Below, in pieces: positions 17,333 through 26,730 of a stretch of DNA of 64,000 bases. The notes beneath the pieces were generated by a model. That model was given only the letters and a program-made list of their open reading frames with translations. It was not told the DNA's origin and did not search any database. Position numbers and translations under genes: made by a program. Origin of the DNA: Arthrospiribacter ruber (GTDB lineage: Bacteria; Bacteroidota; Bacteroidia; Cytophagales; Cyclobacteriaceae). Location of the stretch: positions 186,001 to 250,000 of the forward strand of contig NZ_RPHB01000001.1 in NCBI RefSeq assembly GCF_019343195.1, given 5' to 3'. Within the stretch, counting starts at the first letter, position 1, and each line of letters opens with the position of its first letter.

Positions 17333-19690
17333 ATGAATGAATTCGATGAAAACGAATTTTCTGAACGGTCAGAAAGTTCGTTTGATATTAAAAGTCTGAT
17401 ACCAAAAGTCGTAAAAATATGGCCTTGGATCCTACTTTCTATCCTTGTTTTTTTCCTTTCGGGTTATTACTGGACAAAGACAACTGTACCCACCTACATT
17501 GTTACTTCAAAATTCTTTATTAAAGAGAAGGAGTCAGCGTTAGCGCTATTCGAAAAACCAAGCATCACTGAGGTGGGAAATGTAGGGCTTCAAAATGAAG
17601 TGATCATTCTGAAATCCAAGCCTACAGCAGAAGCAACTTTGAAAAATCTTGATTTTGACGTTGAATATTTCCGAAGAGGGACTTTTATAGATCATAGGCT
17701 TTATAAAAATACCCCTGTATTAATACAAGTGGACTGGAATAGTGCTCAGGTTACTAACGGGCTGGTCAATTTATCTTGGGAAAATGACACTCATTTTACA
17801 CTAACCTTTGAGGATGATAATTACACAAAATATCTTCCAGACGGAACTTCAACCGCTTTTAAAAACATACCTGAACCAGAAAAATTTCCTTTTGGAGAAT
17901 GGGTCGAGACAAACCACTTCAGGTTGAACATTGCCAAAGTAGACCCTGAAAAATCAGGGAGCATACTGTTTAAAGTAAGGGATCTTAAGTCCCTTACCAA
18001 TCAGTTTTCTAGTGCATTGAAAGTGTCTGCCGTTGAAAGAGGAGCGTCAATTATGAACCTCTCCATTAATACCACCAATGTTGCTGTTGGTGAAAACTAC
18101 TTGAATACTCTAATGCAAACTTATTTAGCTAACGAGCTTCAGGAAAAGAATGAGGTATATGCCAATACGATAGCTTTTATCGACGGTCAGGTTTCGGGAA
18201 TAGCAGATTCATTGAGGTTTTTTGAAAGACAACTGGAAAGCTTTAGATCCCAAAATAGATTTTTTGATTTGAGTGCAGAAGGTTCTGCTGTATTTGGACA
18301 GCTTTCCGAACTTGAGGGTCAATTAAGTGAGGAGAAATTCAAAAGGACTTATTATCAAAGCTTAAAAGACTATCTGGTAAGAGAAAATTACCGGGACTTG
18401 GTTGTCCCTTCTGGAATAGGTATTGAAGATCCCATTTTAAATGCGCAAATAGAAAATTTGCTTTCCCTTCAGGTTGAAAAATCAAGACTCCTGGCCACCC
18501 AAAAGGAAATTTCTCCTGCGGTTAGAGAAGTGAATAGAAAAATTGATAATCTTAATAGTTCTATAAGAGAAGTTTTGACCAACGTTGATCAAAATGCTCA
18601 ACGTTTAATTTCTGAATTGGAAAGAAGAATTTCTGAAATTGAAGGTTCCTTCAGAAACCTCCCACAAACAGAGCAGAATCTCATTCGAATTGAAAGACAA
18701 TTTACATTAAATGAAAACCTGTATACTTTTTTAATGGAAAAGCGATCTGAAGCAGCAATAACCAAAGCTTCAAATACAGCCAATAATAAGATCATAGAAC
18801 CAGCAGACGGAGGGTTTCAGTTAGCTCCAAGACCTTTGAGAAATTATATGGCTTCCATCTTTTTGGGATTTTTGTTTCCTGTTTTAATAGTGGTTTCCAG
18901 AGAGTTTTTCAGAACAAAAATTGAAGATGTCAAATACTTGGAGAAATTTTTGAAAACTTCTGTTGTGGCTACAATCTTATTGAACAAAACCACAGACAAT
19001 TTGGTAGTTCTCAAGCATGGGAAATCCGGAATTGCTGAAGGCTTCAGATCATTAAGAGCAAACTTGAGATTTTTACAGCCCAACGAGGATAAAATTTCCC
19101 TGATGGTGACTTCTACAATTTCAGGCGAAGGAAAAACTTTTTGTGCCATCAATTTGGCTTCAGTCTACTCTCTGACCGGTAAAAAAACTATTTTGGTTGG
19201 TTGTGATATGAGAAAACCTAAGATTTTTGGAGACTTTAATGTTTCCAATAATCAGGGGCTGTCAACTTATCTGAGTGGGCAAGAAAAGGATTGGAAAAAT
19301 GTCATTAATCACACTGAATTCAATAATCTTGATATTCTGGTTTCAGGGCCAACACCGCCAAACCCTGCGGAGTTGCTTTTTACGGAAAGGTTTGAAGTTC
19401 TAATGAACGAGCTCAAGGAACAATACGACGTAGTTATTCTGGACACCCCTCCTGTGGGATTGGTCAGCGAAACATTAGACCTTTTGGCCCATGTTGATTT
19501 TACACTATTCCTGTTTAGGCAAAATTACAGTCAGCGGGCCTTTGTGGAGGCATTGAATGGGTTAAAATCAAGTAAGAACCTAAAAAATATTTATGCGGTC
19601 TTCAATGGTGTAGATTCAAGTAAAGTTACATATGGCTATGGTTACACCTATGGCTATGGATATGGCTATTATGAAGATGATAAAAAATAA
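17333..19690 (+). CDS. Wzc-like polysaccharide co-polymerase with tyrosine autokinase domain
   Basis: A 785-residue inner-membrane protein. A membrane helix at about 33-51 and another at about 503-525 enclose a periplasmic Wzz/GNVR region with coiled coil. The cytoplasmic BY-kinase domain has Walker A ISGEGKTFCAINLA (about residue 597), Walker A' ILVGCDMRKPK and Walker B VILDTPPVG (about 701). The first Asp of the A' motif is glycine here, as I recall in many Bacteroidota Wzc proteins. The C-terminal tail ends in an alternating Gly-Tyr cluster with eight tyrosines, the autophosphorylation sites. It controls polymerisation and export with Wza. No Wzb-type phosphatase gene is in the window. Confidence 0.94.
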   Translation: MNEFDENEFSERSESSFDIKSLIPKVVKIWPWILLSILVFFLSGYYWTKTTVPTYIVTSKFFIKEKESALALFEKPSITEVGNVGLQNEVIILKSKPTAEATLKNLDFDVEYFRRGTFIDHRLYKNTPVLIQVDWNSAQVTNGLVNLSWENDTHFTLTFEDDNYTKYLPDGTSTAFKNIPEPEKFPFGEWVETNHFRLNIAKVDPEKSGSILFKVRDLKSLTNQFSSALKVSAVERGASIMNLSINTTNVAVGENYLNTLMQTYLANELQEKNEVYANTIAFIDGQVSGIADSLRFFERQLESFRSQNRFFDLSAEGSAVFGQLSELEGQLSEEKFKRTYYQSLKDYLVRENYRDLVVPSGIGIEDPILNAQIENLLSLQVEKSRLLATQKEISPAVREVNRKIDNLNSSIREVLTNVDQNAQRLISELERRISEIEGSFRNLPQTEQNLIRIERQFTLNENLYTFLMEKRSEAAITKASNTANNKIIEPADGGFQLAPRPLRNYMASIFLGFLFPVLIVVSREFFRTKIEDVKYLEKFLKTSVVATILLNKTTDNLVVLKHGKSGIAEGFRSLRANLRFLQPNEDKISLMVTSTISGEGKTFCAINLASVYSLTGKKTILVGCDMRKPKIFGDFNVSNNQGLSTYLSGQEKDWKNVINHTEFNNLDILVSGPTPPNPAELLFTERFEVLMNELKEQYDVVILDTPPVGLVSETLDLLAHVDFTLFLFRQNYSQRAFVEALNGLKSSKNLKNIYAVFNGVDSSKVTYGYGYTYGYGYGYYEDDKK
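19630..19673 (+). repeat. Tandem micro-repeat encoding the Wzc tyrosine tail
   Basis: Imperfect tandem copies of TATGG(C/T)TATGG units within the end of the Wzc-like gene, encoding the alternating Tyr-Gly tail. Such short direct repeats can gain or lose units in phase, changing tyrosine number without disturbing the frame. Confidence 0.6.
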
Positions 19691-19720
19691 GAGAGAATTT
19701 TCAGTTTACATATCTTCACG

Positions 19721-21523
19721 ATGATTAAGAGAATTTTCGAAAAATATTTCAGGCATTTTCTATTTTTTTATTCTTTTTTAGGGTACAAAATCATCATTCT
19801 GCTCGTATCAAGTTTATTGGTAGGTTTACTGGATGGTTTTGGTCTGGCCCTCTTTATACCTGTTTTCCAAATAGCAGCTGATGGTTCTGACATAACTGGG
19901 GCGGAAGCTGATTCTATGGGTGAACTCCGGTTTTTGCTGACCTGGATAGAAGGGCTTGGTTTTGATCTCAACCTGAATGTCGTCATTACATTTATGGTCA
20001 TTCTTTTTGTTTTAAAAGCGATCATGAGATTTTTGGACGGTTATTTTAAGATCAAACTTCAGAACCAGTTTGTGAAAAAGCTAAGGTATCAGCTCGTAGA
20101 TGGACTAAGTGACTTGGGATATAAAGAGTTTTTGAATTTTGATTCGGGCAAAATCCAAAATACACTTGCATCGGAGGGAATCAAACTAACTTACGGCTTT
20201 TTAGCTTATTTCAACTCTTTACAGCATGCAATTTTGCTATTGGTTTACATTGGGTTGGCTATGCTTTCTAACTTCCAGTTTGCGATTTTGGTTAGTATCG
20301 GCGGATATCTGTCCAACCTTGTATTTAAATACCTTTTTACCAATACTGAAAAAGCCTCTATTGGTCTATCTAAACTTGGAAATACATTTCAATCATTTCT
20401 GGTGCAGGCTGTATACAATTTCAAGTATCTCAAGGCTACTGATTATTTTTCATCCTATAAATTGAAATTGAAGGATGTCATAGATAAAATTGAACATAAT
20501 CAAAGAAAAATAGGGATTTACTCCGCTATCATGTCCAGTGCAAGAGAACCTATTATTCTTGCAGTTGTGGTTCTGATTATTCTAATTCAGGTAAATGTAT
20601 TAGGAGGAACCATGTCCTCTATTCTTCTGAGTTTGATTTTTCTTTACAGGGCACTGAATTATATTGTCACCTTACAGGGAAGTTGGCAAGGTTTCATTTC
20701 AAATATTGGCGGGCTTCTGGCTTCAGTAGACTTGATAAGAGATTTTAAACTAGGCAGAGAACAAATCAAAGAACAACCAACTGTAGATCAAATTCAAAGT
20801 CTGCAGTTGAAATCCATTTCTTTTTCCTATCCTAATGGTTTTCGCGTGCTTGAAAATGTTGACATCAACTTAAGGCCATTGAGTACATATGCTTTTGTTG
20901 GAGAAAGCGGTAGCGGTAAAACAACTTTGGTCAATTTAATTATTGGCTTGATTAATCCTACCGAAGGCCTAATAGAAGTAAACGGAGTAGCAAGAAAAAA
21001 TGTAAATATTTCCACTTATAGGAAACGTTTTGGATATATTACTCAGGAGCCTGTTATTTTCAATGACACAATTTTTAATAACGTCACTTTATGGGACGAG
21101 AAGTCTGCTTTAAATTTAAAACGTTTCGGGGAAGCAATTCAGTTGGCAAACCTGCAGGAATTTTTATCAGAACTGCCTGACAGAGAAGACACCTACCTTG
21201 GGGATAACGGAGTCTTGATCAGTGGAGGACAGAAACAACGAGTTTCGATTGCTAGGGAGCTGTATAAAAATGTTGATGTTTTGATATTTGACGAAGCTAC
21301 TTCGGCCTTGGATTCCGAAACAGAAAAAGCTATTCAGACAAATATTGACAATCTGATGGGCAAGTTTACTATAATCATTATTGCTCATAGGTTGAGTACG
21401 ATCAGAAAAGCCGATACCATTTATCTCATGGAAAAAGGTAATATCAAGGATGAGGGGACATTTGATGAGCTGATCGATAAAAGCAAGAAATTTAAAAGGA
21501 TGGTAGAATTACAGGAGTTTTGA
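19721..21523 (+). CDS. ABC exporter (PglK/MsbA-like), candidate lipid-linked glycan flippase
   Basis: A 600-residue fused permease-ATPase half transporter. About six membrane segments lie in residues 1-330, starting KIIILLVSSLLVGLLDGFGL. The ATPase has Walker A GESGSGKTTL (about 394), Q-loop YITQEPVIFND, signature ISGGQKQRVSIAREL (about 500), Walker B VLIFDEATSALD and the switch IIIAHRLST. The LLDGFG start and its place between Wzc and a glycosyltransferase fit PglK-type flippases, which move undecaprenyl-linked oligosaccharides across the inner membrane using ATP. No Wzx (MATE/PST-type) gene is in the window, so this is the best flippase candidate. The next gene starts within its stop codon. 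Confidence 0.92.
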   Translation: MIKRIFEKYFRHFLFFYSFLGYKIIILLVSSLLVGLLDGFGLALFIPVFQIAADGSDITGAEADSMGELRFLLTWIEGLGFDLNLNVVITFMVILFVLKAIMRFLDGYFKIKLQNQFVKKLRYQLVDGLSDLGYKEFLNFDSGKIQNTLASEGIKLTYGFLAYFNSLQHAILLLVYIGLAMLSNFQFAILVSIGGYLSNLVFKYLFTNTEKASIGLSKLGNTFQSFLVQAVYNFKYLKATDYFSSYKLKLKDVIDKIEHNQRKIGIYSAIMSSAREPIILAVVVLIILIQVNVLGGTMSSILLSLIFLYRALNYIVTLQGSWQGFISNIGGLLASVDLIRDFKLGREQIKEQPTVDQIQSLQLKSISFSYPNGFRVLENVDINLRPLSTYAFVGESGSGKTTLVNLIIGLINPTEGLIEVNGVARKNVNISTYRKRFGYITQEPVIFNDTIFNNVTLWDEKSALNLKRFGEAIQLANLQEFLSELPDREDTYLGDNGVLISGGQKQRVSIARELYKNVDVLIFDEATSALDSETEKAIQTNIDNLMGKFTIIIIAHRLSTIRKADTIYLMEKGNIKDEGTFDELIDKSKKFKRMVELQEF

Positions 21524-22605
21524 AAAGAGATTTAAAAATTCTTATTTCAAATGTTGAAATTCCTTCCGTGAAACTAGGTAGTTGGAATAACAGAATTTCT
21601 GTTTTGATCAAGAATAATCCTGAATTTTTCGATTTTATTCTTTCCCCAGGGCATTCAATTCCTCAGAAGAATGTGGTCTGTATTAAAAGAAAATGGATTA
21701 CGTATCATCCTTTTTTCTATAATTTTCAGCTAGGCAATTGGGTAGCAAAGGATTTTATCCGTGCGGTTCAAATGCTTGGTAAAGGTGCAAAAAGTATCAA
21801 ATTGGTAGTGATGGATGATTTAGTGCTATGCGAGGCCTTGGCTAGCCTAAAATACAAAATGTCCTGTCACGTTGAATTGATATTTTCATATCATGGGCAT
21901 CAGCTTCAATTACCTGAAAGATTCGGGCATGAAATTGACAAAGTTTTCTTTTTGACCAACTTGGGCTATCTAGAATCCATGGCCGTAAATAAAGTATTTT
22001 CCCCGGAAGTATTTATTGTTGGTAATGGAGTAAAATCTGATCTCTTTTTTCCTTTGGAAGCCAATCAAAAACTTCATCTTAAAAAAGAAATGGGTTTTGA
22101 ACCTGAAGATGAATTGGTTGTCTGGATGGCCAATGCCAGACCAGCAAAAGGACTTCATATTTTTCTAAAAGTGATAGAGAAACTTGGAATAATGTATCCA
22201 AAGCTCAAATTTTTAATCATAGGAAATACAGGAGTGATAAATACAGGGAATGCAAAAATCTATCAGATTGGTAAAGTCTCTCATGACCGATTATCTACTT
22301 ATTTACAAATTTCAGACTATTACTTCTTCACTTCCCTTTGGAAAGAAGGTTTCGGTTTATCTCTAGTGGAGGCAATAAAGTGTGGGTTGAAGGTGCTCAC
22401 TTCAATTAATGGAGGAATAGGAGAAGTGATTGAAGGCTCCAAGGGCGTTTTGAAGGTTAATGAACCTAACAAAGTGCAGGCGTGGGTCGAATCATTTGAA
22501 AAACTCAGGGAAATGGAACATGAAGTGCCATCAAATGAAGAATTAAATAATTTCCATAATTATGAAAATTGGGAGTTGAAATTTAAATCGGCCATAGAGG
22601 CTTAA
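21520..22605 (+). CDS. GT4 family glycosyltransferase
   Basis: A 361-residue GT-B enzyme with a TTG start overlapping the stop of the ABC gene (TTGA). The C-terminal domain opens with VVWMANARPAKGLHIFLKVI, and SLWKEGFGLSLVEAIKCGLK supplies an intact E-x7-E donor site; INGGIGEVIEGSKGVL follows. The N-terminal domain is less conserved and shows no membrane helix. Context suggests it extends the lipid-linked oligosaccharide that the ABC exporter flips. Sugar unknown. Confidence 0.9.
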   Translation: MKRDLKILISNVEIPSVKLGSWNNRISVLIKNNPEFFDFILSPGHSIPQKNVVCIKRKWITYHPFFYNFQLGNWVAKDFIRAVQMLGKGAKSIKLVVMDDLVLCEALASLKYKMSCHVELIFSYHGHQLQLPERFGHEIDKVFFLTNLGYLESMAVNKVFSPEVFIVGNGVKSDLFFPLEANQKLHLKKEMGFEPEDELVVWMANARPAKGLHIFLKVIEKLGIMYPKLKFLIIGNTGVINTGNAKIYQIGKVSHDRLSTYLQISDYYFFTSLWKEGFGLSLVEAIKCGLKVLTSINGGIGEVIEGSKGVLKVNEPNKVQAWVESFEKLREMEHEVPSNEELNNFHNYENWELKFKSAIEA

Positions 22606-22610
22606 GATAT

Positions 22611-24494
22611 ATGTGTGGAATAGCTGCAATTTTCTCTGTTTCCGGAAACATCTCATCAGGAGATAAGGAAGGAATGGATAGGGGGATCTTACTCCAAAAT
22701 CACAGGGGGCCAGATGCAACAGGTGTTTTTAGTGATGATCACGTGGTTCTGGGGCACAATAGACTTTCCATTATTGATCTTTCAGATAGTTCCAACCAGC
22801 CATTTTACAGGCCTGATTTTGGTTACAGAATAATATTCAACGGAGAAATATACAACTATCGCGAGCTTAAATGGGAGTTGATACAAAAGGGGTTTGAATT
22901 TCATTCCGACTCAGACACTGAAGTAATTTTAGTGGCCTACAAAGCGTATGGGAATAAGGTCTGCAGCAAACTAATAGGTATGTTTGCCTTTTTGATTTAC
23001 GATGAGAAGCAGAAGTCGATTTTTGTTGCAAGAGACCGGTTCGGAGAAAAACCTATTTTTTACACTTTTGACGGGGAAGACAAAGTTTACCTAGCCTCCG
23101 AACTTTCTGCATTGGCAAGCATTTACCCAAGAGATCTTACCATAAATCAAAATGCTGTAGTAGACCTTATTGAAAACCTTTATATCAGTGATTTCCACAC
23201 GATTTACAGAGAAGTTAACCAATTCCCTAAAGCACATTATCTTTTGGGAAAGCATAAGTTTGAATTAGTGCAATACTATAAACTTCCTTCGGAGTTGGGT
23301 GAAAATATCCCTTTTGATGTGCTTAAAAAGCACACCAAAGATAAACTCTATGAAATCATACAAAGAGAACTGCATGCTGATGTTCCCGTAGCCTCCTTTT
23401 TGAGCTCTGGAATTGACTCTTCCCTCATTACAGCTATTGCAAATGACTTAAAGCCCGGAATTCAGGCTATTACAATGGGAACCAGTGATAAAAATATGGA
23501 TGAAACTTCAGGGGCGAAGGAATTTGCCAAAAAACTGAACATTAATCATGAGGTCGTTCCCGTTGATATAGATTCACTGAGTAGGCTTGGAAATATTTTG
23601 AAGGATATTCAGCCCCTTGCAGACGCTTCGCTAATTCCGTCATTTATGGTGACTGATCAAATAAAAAGCAGGTACAAAGTCATGTTGTCCGGGGATGGAG
23701 GGGATGAATTATTCGGTTCTTATAACAGGACAAACCTTTATCAGAGTGTGAAATTCCGTGGTATTCCAGGAGGTAATAAAGTTATAGAAAAGGTTCTTGG
23801 GAACCACAGTTCTTGGGTTGAAAAGCAGTTTGCAACCCGGCTAAATGACCGAAATAGAATGACCCTTGGTGGATGGAGTGGTTATTACAGAAGACACAAC
23901 TTGAATAACTCACTTGTTTCCAAAGTTTTTAACAAAAGTAAAAATATTCATGCGACTTGGCAGAAATTCGTAGAATTGGAGAAAGAGCTGGGGGAAAATC
24001 ACTCCAAAATTAGCTTCCATATAGACTATGCAACCAAACTTCCGGGTGCATTTCTGTATAAGATTGATTCTGCGGCCATGCACAGTAGCGTTGAGGTTAG
24101 AGCCCCTTTTTTAGACCATACACTAGTGGATTACTTGATGTCTGTTCCTGTTGATTCTATGATGCCGAACCGGATTGACAAAGAACTTACAAAATCAATT
24201 TTGGAGGATTTTACAGGAAAGGTAAAGCATGGACCTAAAAAGGGTTTCTCCATACCCTATGCAAGTTTTATGCAAAATGAATGGGGAGAGCTGCTTGAAA
24301 GCATGATTCTTGAAGGAGTATCTTCCACATATTTTGATTTTAACAGGGAGGGTATAATTAGCTTGATCAAGCAGCACCGAACCTCGCCTACACCAACACT
24401 AGCGAGGGTTTTGTTCGGAATATTGGTATTGGAAATTTGGCTAAGAGTATTTCACCTCAAGGTACCTCATGATTTCTTAACCCAAAAAATATGA
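22611..24494 (+). CDS. asnB: Asparagine-synthetase-like glutamine amidotransferase (first of three)
   Basis: A 627-residue class II glutamine amidotransferase fused to an ATP-pyrophosphatase synthetase domain. Cys2 (MCGIAAIF) is the glutaminase nucleophile; NHRGPDATG, GHNRLSIIDLSDSSNQPF, NGEIYNYREL and DSDTEVIL complete that site. The synthetase domain has a PP-loop FLSSGIDSS near residue 264 (one Gly of the usual SGGxDSS is Ser) and LSGDGGDELFGSY. In polysaccharide loci such proteins amidate a sugar carboxylate with glutamine-derived ammonia rather than make asparagine. It sits directly before neuB with a four-base ATGA overlap, so a uronic or nonulosonic acid carboxylate is a plausible acceptor; this is inference. 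Confidence 0.9.
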   Translation: MCGIAAIFSVSGNISSGDKEGMDRGILLQNHRGPDATGVFSDDHVVLGHNRLSIIDLSDSSNQPFYRPDFGYRIIFNGEIYNYRELKWELIQKGFEFHSDSDTEVILVAYKAYGNKVCSKLIGMFAFLIYDEKQKSIFVARDRFGEKPIFYTFDGEDKVYLASELSALASIYPRDLTINQNAVVDLIENLYISDFHTIYREVNQFPKAHYLLGKHKFELVQYYKLPSELGENIPFDVLKKHTKDKLYEIIQRELHADVPVASFLSSGIDSSLITAIANDLKPGIQAITMGTSDKNMDETSGAKEFAKKLNINHEVVPVDIDSLSRLGNILKDIQPLADASLIPSFMVTDQIKSRYKVMLSGDGGDELFGSYNRTNLYQSVKFRGIPGGNKVIEKVLGNHSSWVEKQFATRLNDRNRMTLGGWSGYYRRHNLNNSLVSKVFNKSKNIHATWQKFVELEKELGENHSKISFHIDYATKLPGAFLYKIDSAAMHSSVEVRAPFLDHTLVDYLMSVPVDSMMPNRIDKELTKSILEDFTGKVKHGPKKGFSIPYASFMQNEWGELLESMILEGVSSTYFDFNREGIISLIKQHRTSPTPTLARVLFGILVLEIWLRVFHLKVPHDFLTQKI

Positions 24495-25489
24495 TAATAG
24501 CAGAAATAGGACAGGCTCATGACGGAAGCCTTGGTCAGGCTCATGCATTTATTGATGCCCTTGCAGGCACAGGGGTTGATGCTGTTAAATTCCAGACCCA
24601 CATTGCTGAGGCAGAGAGTTCTCGGTATGAACCTTTCAGAGTAAAATTCAGCTATCAGGACGCTACTAGGTTCGATTACTGGAAAAGAATGGAATTTAGC
24701 TTTGACCAGTGGTCAGAGCTCAAAGCGCATTGTGAAGAAAAGGCGATGGAATTCATTTCATCACCTTTTAGTATTCAGGCTGTGGAATTATTGGAAAAAC
24801 TTGGGGTTCAGAGATACAAAATAGGCTCTGGGGAAGTTAGTAATTATCTGATGCTGGAAAAAATAGCACAAACAGGAAAACCTATTATGCTGAGTTCAGG
24901 CATGAGTTCCTACGCAGAATTAGACCAAAGCGTTGGATTCCTCAGAAATAGAGGTGCAGATATAAGTATTCTTCAATGTACAACAGCTTACCCAACGTCC
25001 CCGGATCTTTGGGGGCTAAATGTCATCAATGAACTCTCCTCAAGGTACAATGTTCCTGTGGGTTTTTCAGACCATAGTGGAGATATTTTTGCATGCCTTG
25101 CCGCTGCCAGCTTGGGGGCCACTATATTTGAGTTTCATGTTGTGTTTGACAAGAGGCAGTTTGGCCCTGATTCTGCATCTAGCCTTCAGGTTGATGATGT
25201 GGCAAAACTCTGTGAGGGAATCAAGCAGATTCAAATGGCTACCCAAAACCCAATAGATAAAAATGATAATTCTAAATTTTCAGAGTTGAAACAGATTTTT
25301 GAAAAAAGTCTATCCCTCAACAAATCCAAAAGAAAAGGGGAACTGATTTTAATAGAAGATTTAGAAGCAAAAAAACCGGGAGATAGAGGTATTCCTGCCA
25401 GCAACTATGCTTCTGTTGTTGGTAAGAAAGCTGTAAGAGATATTCAACAATGGGAATTTATCACCAGTGAAATGCTTTCAGGAAATTGA
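24491..25489 (+). CDS. neuB: N-acetylneuraminate synthase family protein (nonulosonic acid synthase)
   Basis: A 332-residue enzyme condensing phosphoenolpyruvate with an N-acylated hexosamine to a nine-carbon 2-keto acid. IIAEIGQAHDGSLGQA, VDAVKFQTH, MEFISSPFS, YKIGSGEVSNYLMLEKIA, LSSGMSS, CTTAYPTSP and VGFSDHSGD are in family order, and a SAF-type domain covers about residues 265-330 (KGELILIEDLEAKKPGDRGI). The metal-site strand reads FEFHVVFDKRQFGPDSASSL, a variant seen outside the classical Neu5Ac synthases, so the product may be Neu5Ac or a relative. It overlaps the amidotransferase before it by four bases and is followed by neuC. Confidence 0.93.
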   Translation: MIIAEIGQAHDGSLGQAHAFIDALAGTGVDAVKFQTHIAEAESSRYEPFRVKFSYQDATRFDYWKRMEFSFDQWSELKAHCEEKAMEFISSPFSIQAVELLEKLGVQRYKIGSGEVSNYLMLEKIAQTGKPIMLSSGMSSYAELDQSVGFLRNRGADISILQCTTAYPTSPDLWGLNVINELSSRYNVPVGFSDHSGDIFACLAAASLGATIFEFHVVFDKRQFGPDSASSLQVDDVAKLCEGIKQIQMATQNPIDKNDNSKFSELKQIFEKSLSLNKSKRKGELILIEDLEAKKPGDRGIPASNYASVVGKKAVRDIQQWEFITSEMLSGN

Positions 25490-25507
25490 TCCTAAAAAAA
25501 ATCAACA

Positions 25508-26662
25508 ATGGCAAAAAGAAAAATCTGTGTCGTAATTACAGCAAGGCCGTCTTATTCCCGGATAAAAACTGCCCTAGAGGCAATCAATAAACACCCTGAT
25601 CTTGAACTTCAGCTCGTAGTTGCTGCCTCTGCATTGTTGGACAGGTATGGCTCAGCAGTCAATTATATGGTTAAAGATGGTTTTGAAATCTCAGCAAAAG
25701 TTTTCAACATCCTTGAAGGTGAGAATTTGACTGCCGCAGCAAAGACTACAGGAATTGGGATACTTGAGCTCTCCACTGTTTTTGACAACCTAGCTCCTGA
25801 TATAGTGGTCACTGTAGCAGACAGGTTTGAAACTATGGCTACTGCTATTGCCGCATCTTATATGAATATCCCACTTGCCCACATACAGGGTGGTGAGGTT
25901 ACAGGTAATATTGATGAAAAAGTAAGGCATTCTATCACTAAATTGGCCGATTACCACTTTGTGGCCTCTAATGGAGCTTACGAAAGGGTAGTGAAGCTCG
26001 GGGAGAATCCTGAATTTGTATTCAATACGGGCTGCCCAAGTATAGATTTGGCTGCGGGTGTAAAAGAAAATCCCCGCCTGGATTTTGAGCCTTATCAAAA
26101 GTATGGTGGGGTAGGAGCTGCTCCTGATTTGAAAAATGGGTATTGGGTGGTCATGCAGCATCCGGTTACTACAGAAGTGTCACTTTCTAGAAAACAGATT
26201 GAGGAAACTTTGCATGCCATGTACGAAATCAAGGAACCAGTTTTGATGTTTTGGCCAAATGTAGATGCTGGAGCAGATGGGACAAGTACAGGTATCCGGT
26301 CTTTCAGGGAAACCCACAAGCTGGATCATTTCCATTTTTTCAAAAATATGGAGCCTTTAGACTTTCTACGTGTTTTATGCAATAGCAAAGGATTAATCGG
26401 CAATAGCAGTGTAGGTATCAGAGAATGTGCTTTTTTAGGTGTCCCTGTAGTCAATATTGGAAGTAGGCAAAACAAAAGAGACAGGGGGGACAATGTCATA
26501 GATGTTGGTTATTCAAAAGATGAAATACTTCATGCTATAAAAGCCCATACCCGTCATAAGCCATCAACTTCTCATATTTACGGTGGGGGAGATGCAGGTA
26601 AACAAATAGCCAAACTGTTGTCAACACTTCCTTTGGTGTTCCATAAGACCATTACATTTTAG
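25508..26662 (+). CDS. neuC: UDP-N-acetylglucosamine 2-epimerase, hydrolysing (NeuC/LegG family)
   Basis: A 384-residue GT-B-like enzyme that releases UDP while inverting C2 of UDP-GlcNAc (or a derivative) to give ManNAc-type sugar for NeuB. KICVVITARPSYSRIKTALE, VTVADRFETMATAIAASYMN, HIQGGEVTGNIDEKVRHSIT and the later IGNSSVGIRECAFLGVPVVN are the family signature blocks; HQKLADYHFVAS-like spacing holds the catalytic histidine region. No LegB dehydratase, LegC aminotransferase or LegH acetyltransferase is nearby, so the simple ManNAc to Neu5Ac route is the plainest reading. Starts 18 bases after neuB. Confidence 0.92.
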   Translation: MAKRKICVVITARPSYSRIKTALEAINKHPDLELQLVVAASALLDRYGSAVNYMVKDGFEISAKVFNILEGENLTAAAKTTGIGILELSTVFDNLAPDIVVTVADRFETMATAIAASYMNIPLAHIQGGEVTGNIDEKVRHSITKLADYHFVASNGAYERVVKLGENPEFVFNTGCPSIDLAAGVKENPRLDFEPYQKYGGVGAAPDLKNGYWVVMQHPVTTEVSLSRKQIEETLHAMYEIKEPVLMFWPNVDAGADGTSTGIRSFRETHKLDHFHFFKNMEPLDFLRVLCNSKGLIGNSSVGIRECAFLGVPVVNIGSRQNKRDRGDNVIDVGYSKDEILHAIKAHTRHKPSTSHIYGGGDAGKQIAKLLSTLPLVFHKTITF

Positions 26663-26730
26663 GAATCGCTGTGAAATATTATGATCAACATATAAGACTC
26701 TGATCAAATGCGAAAAATCAAAATTAAAGA

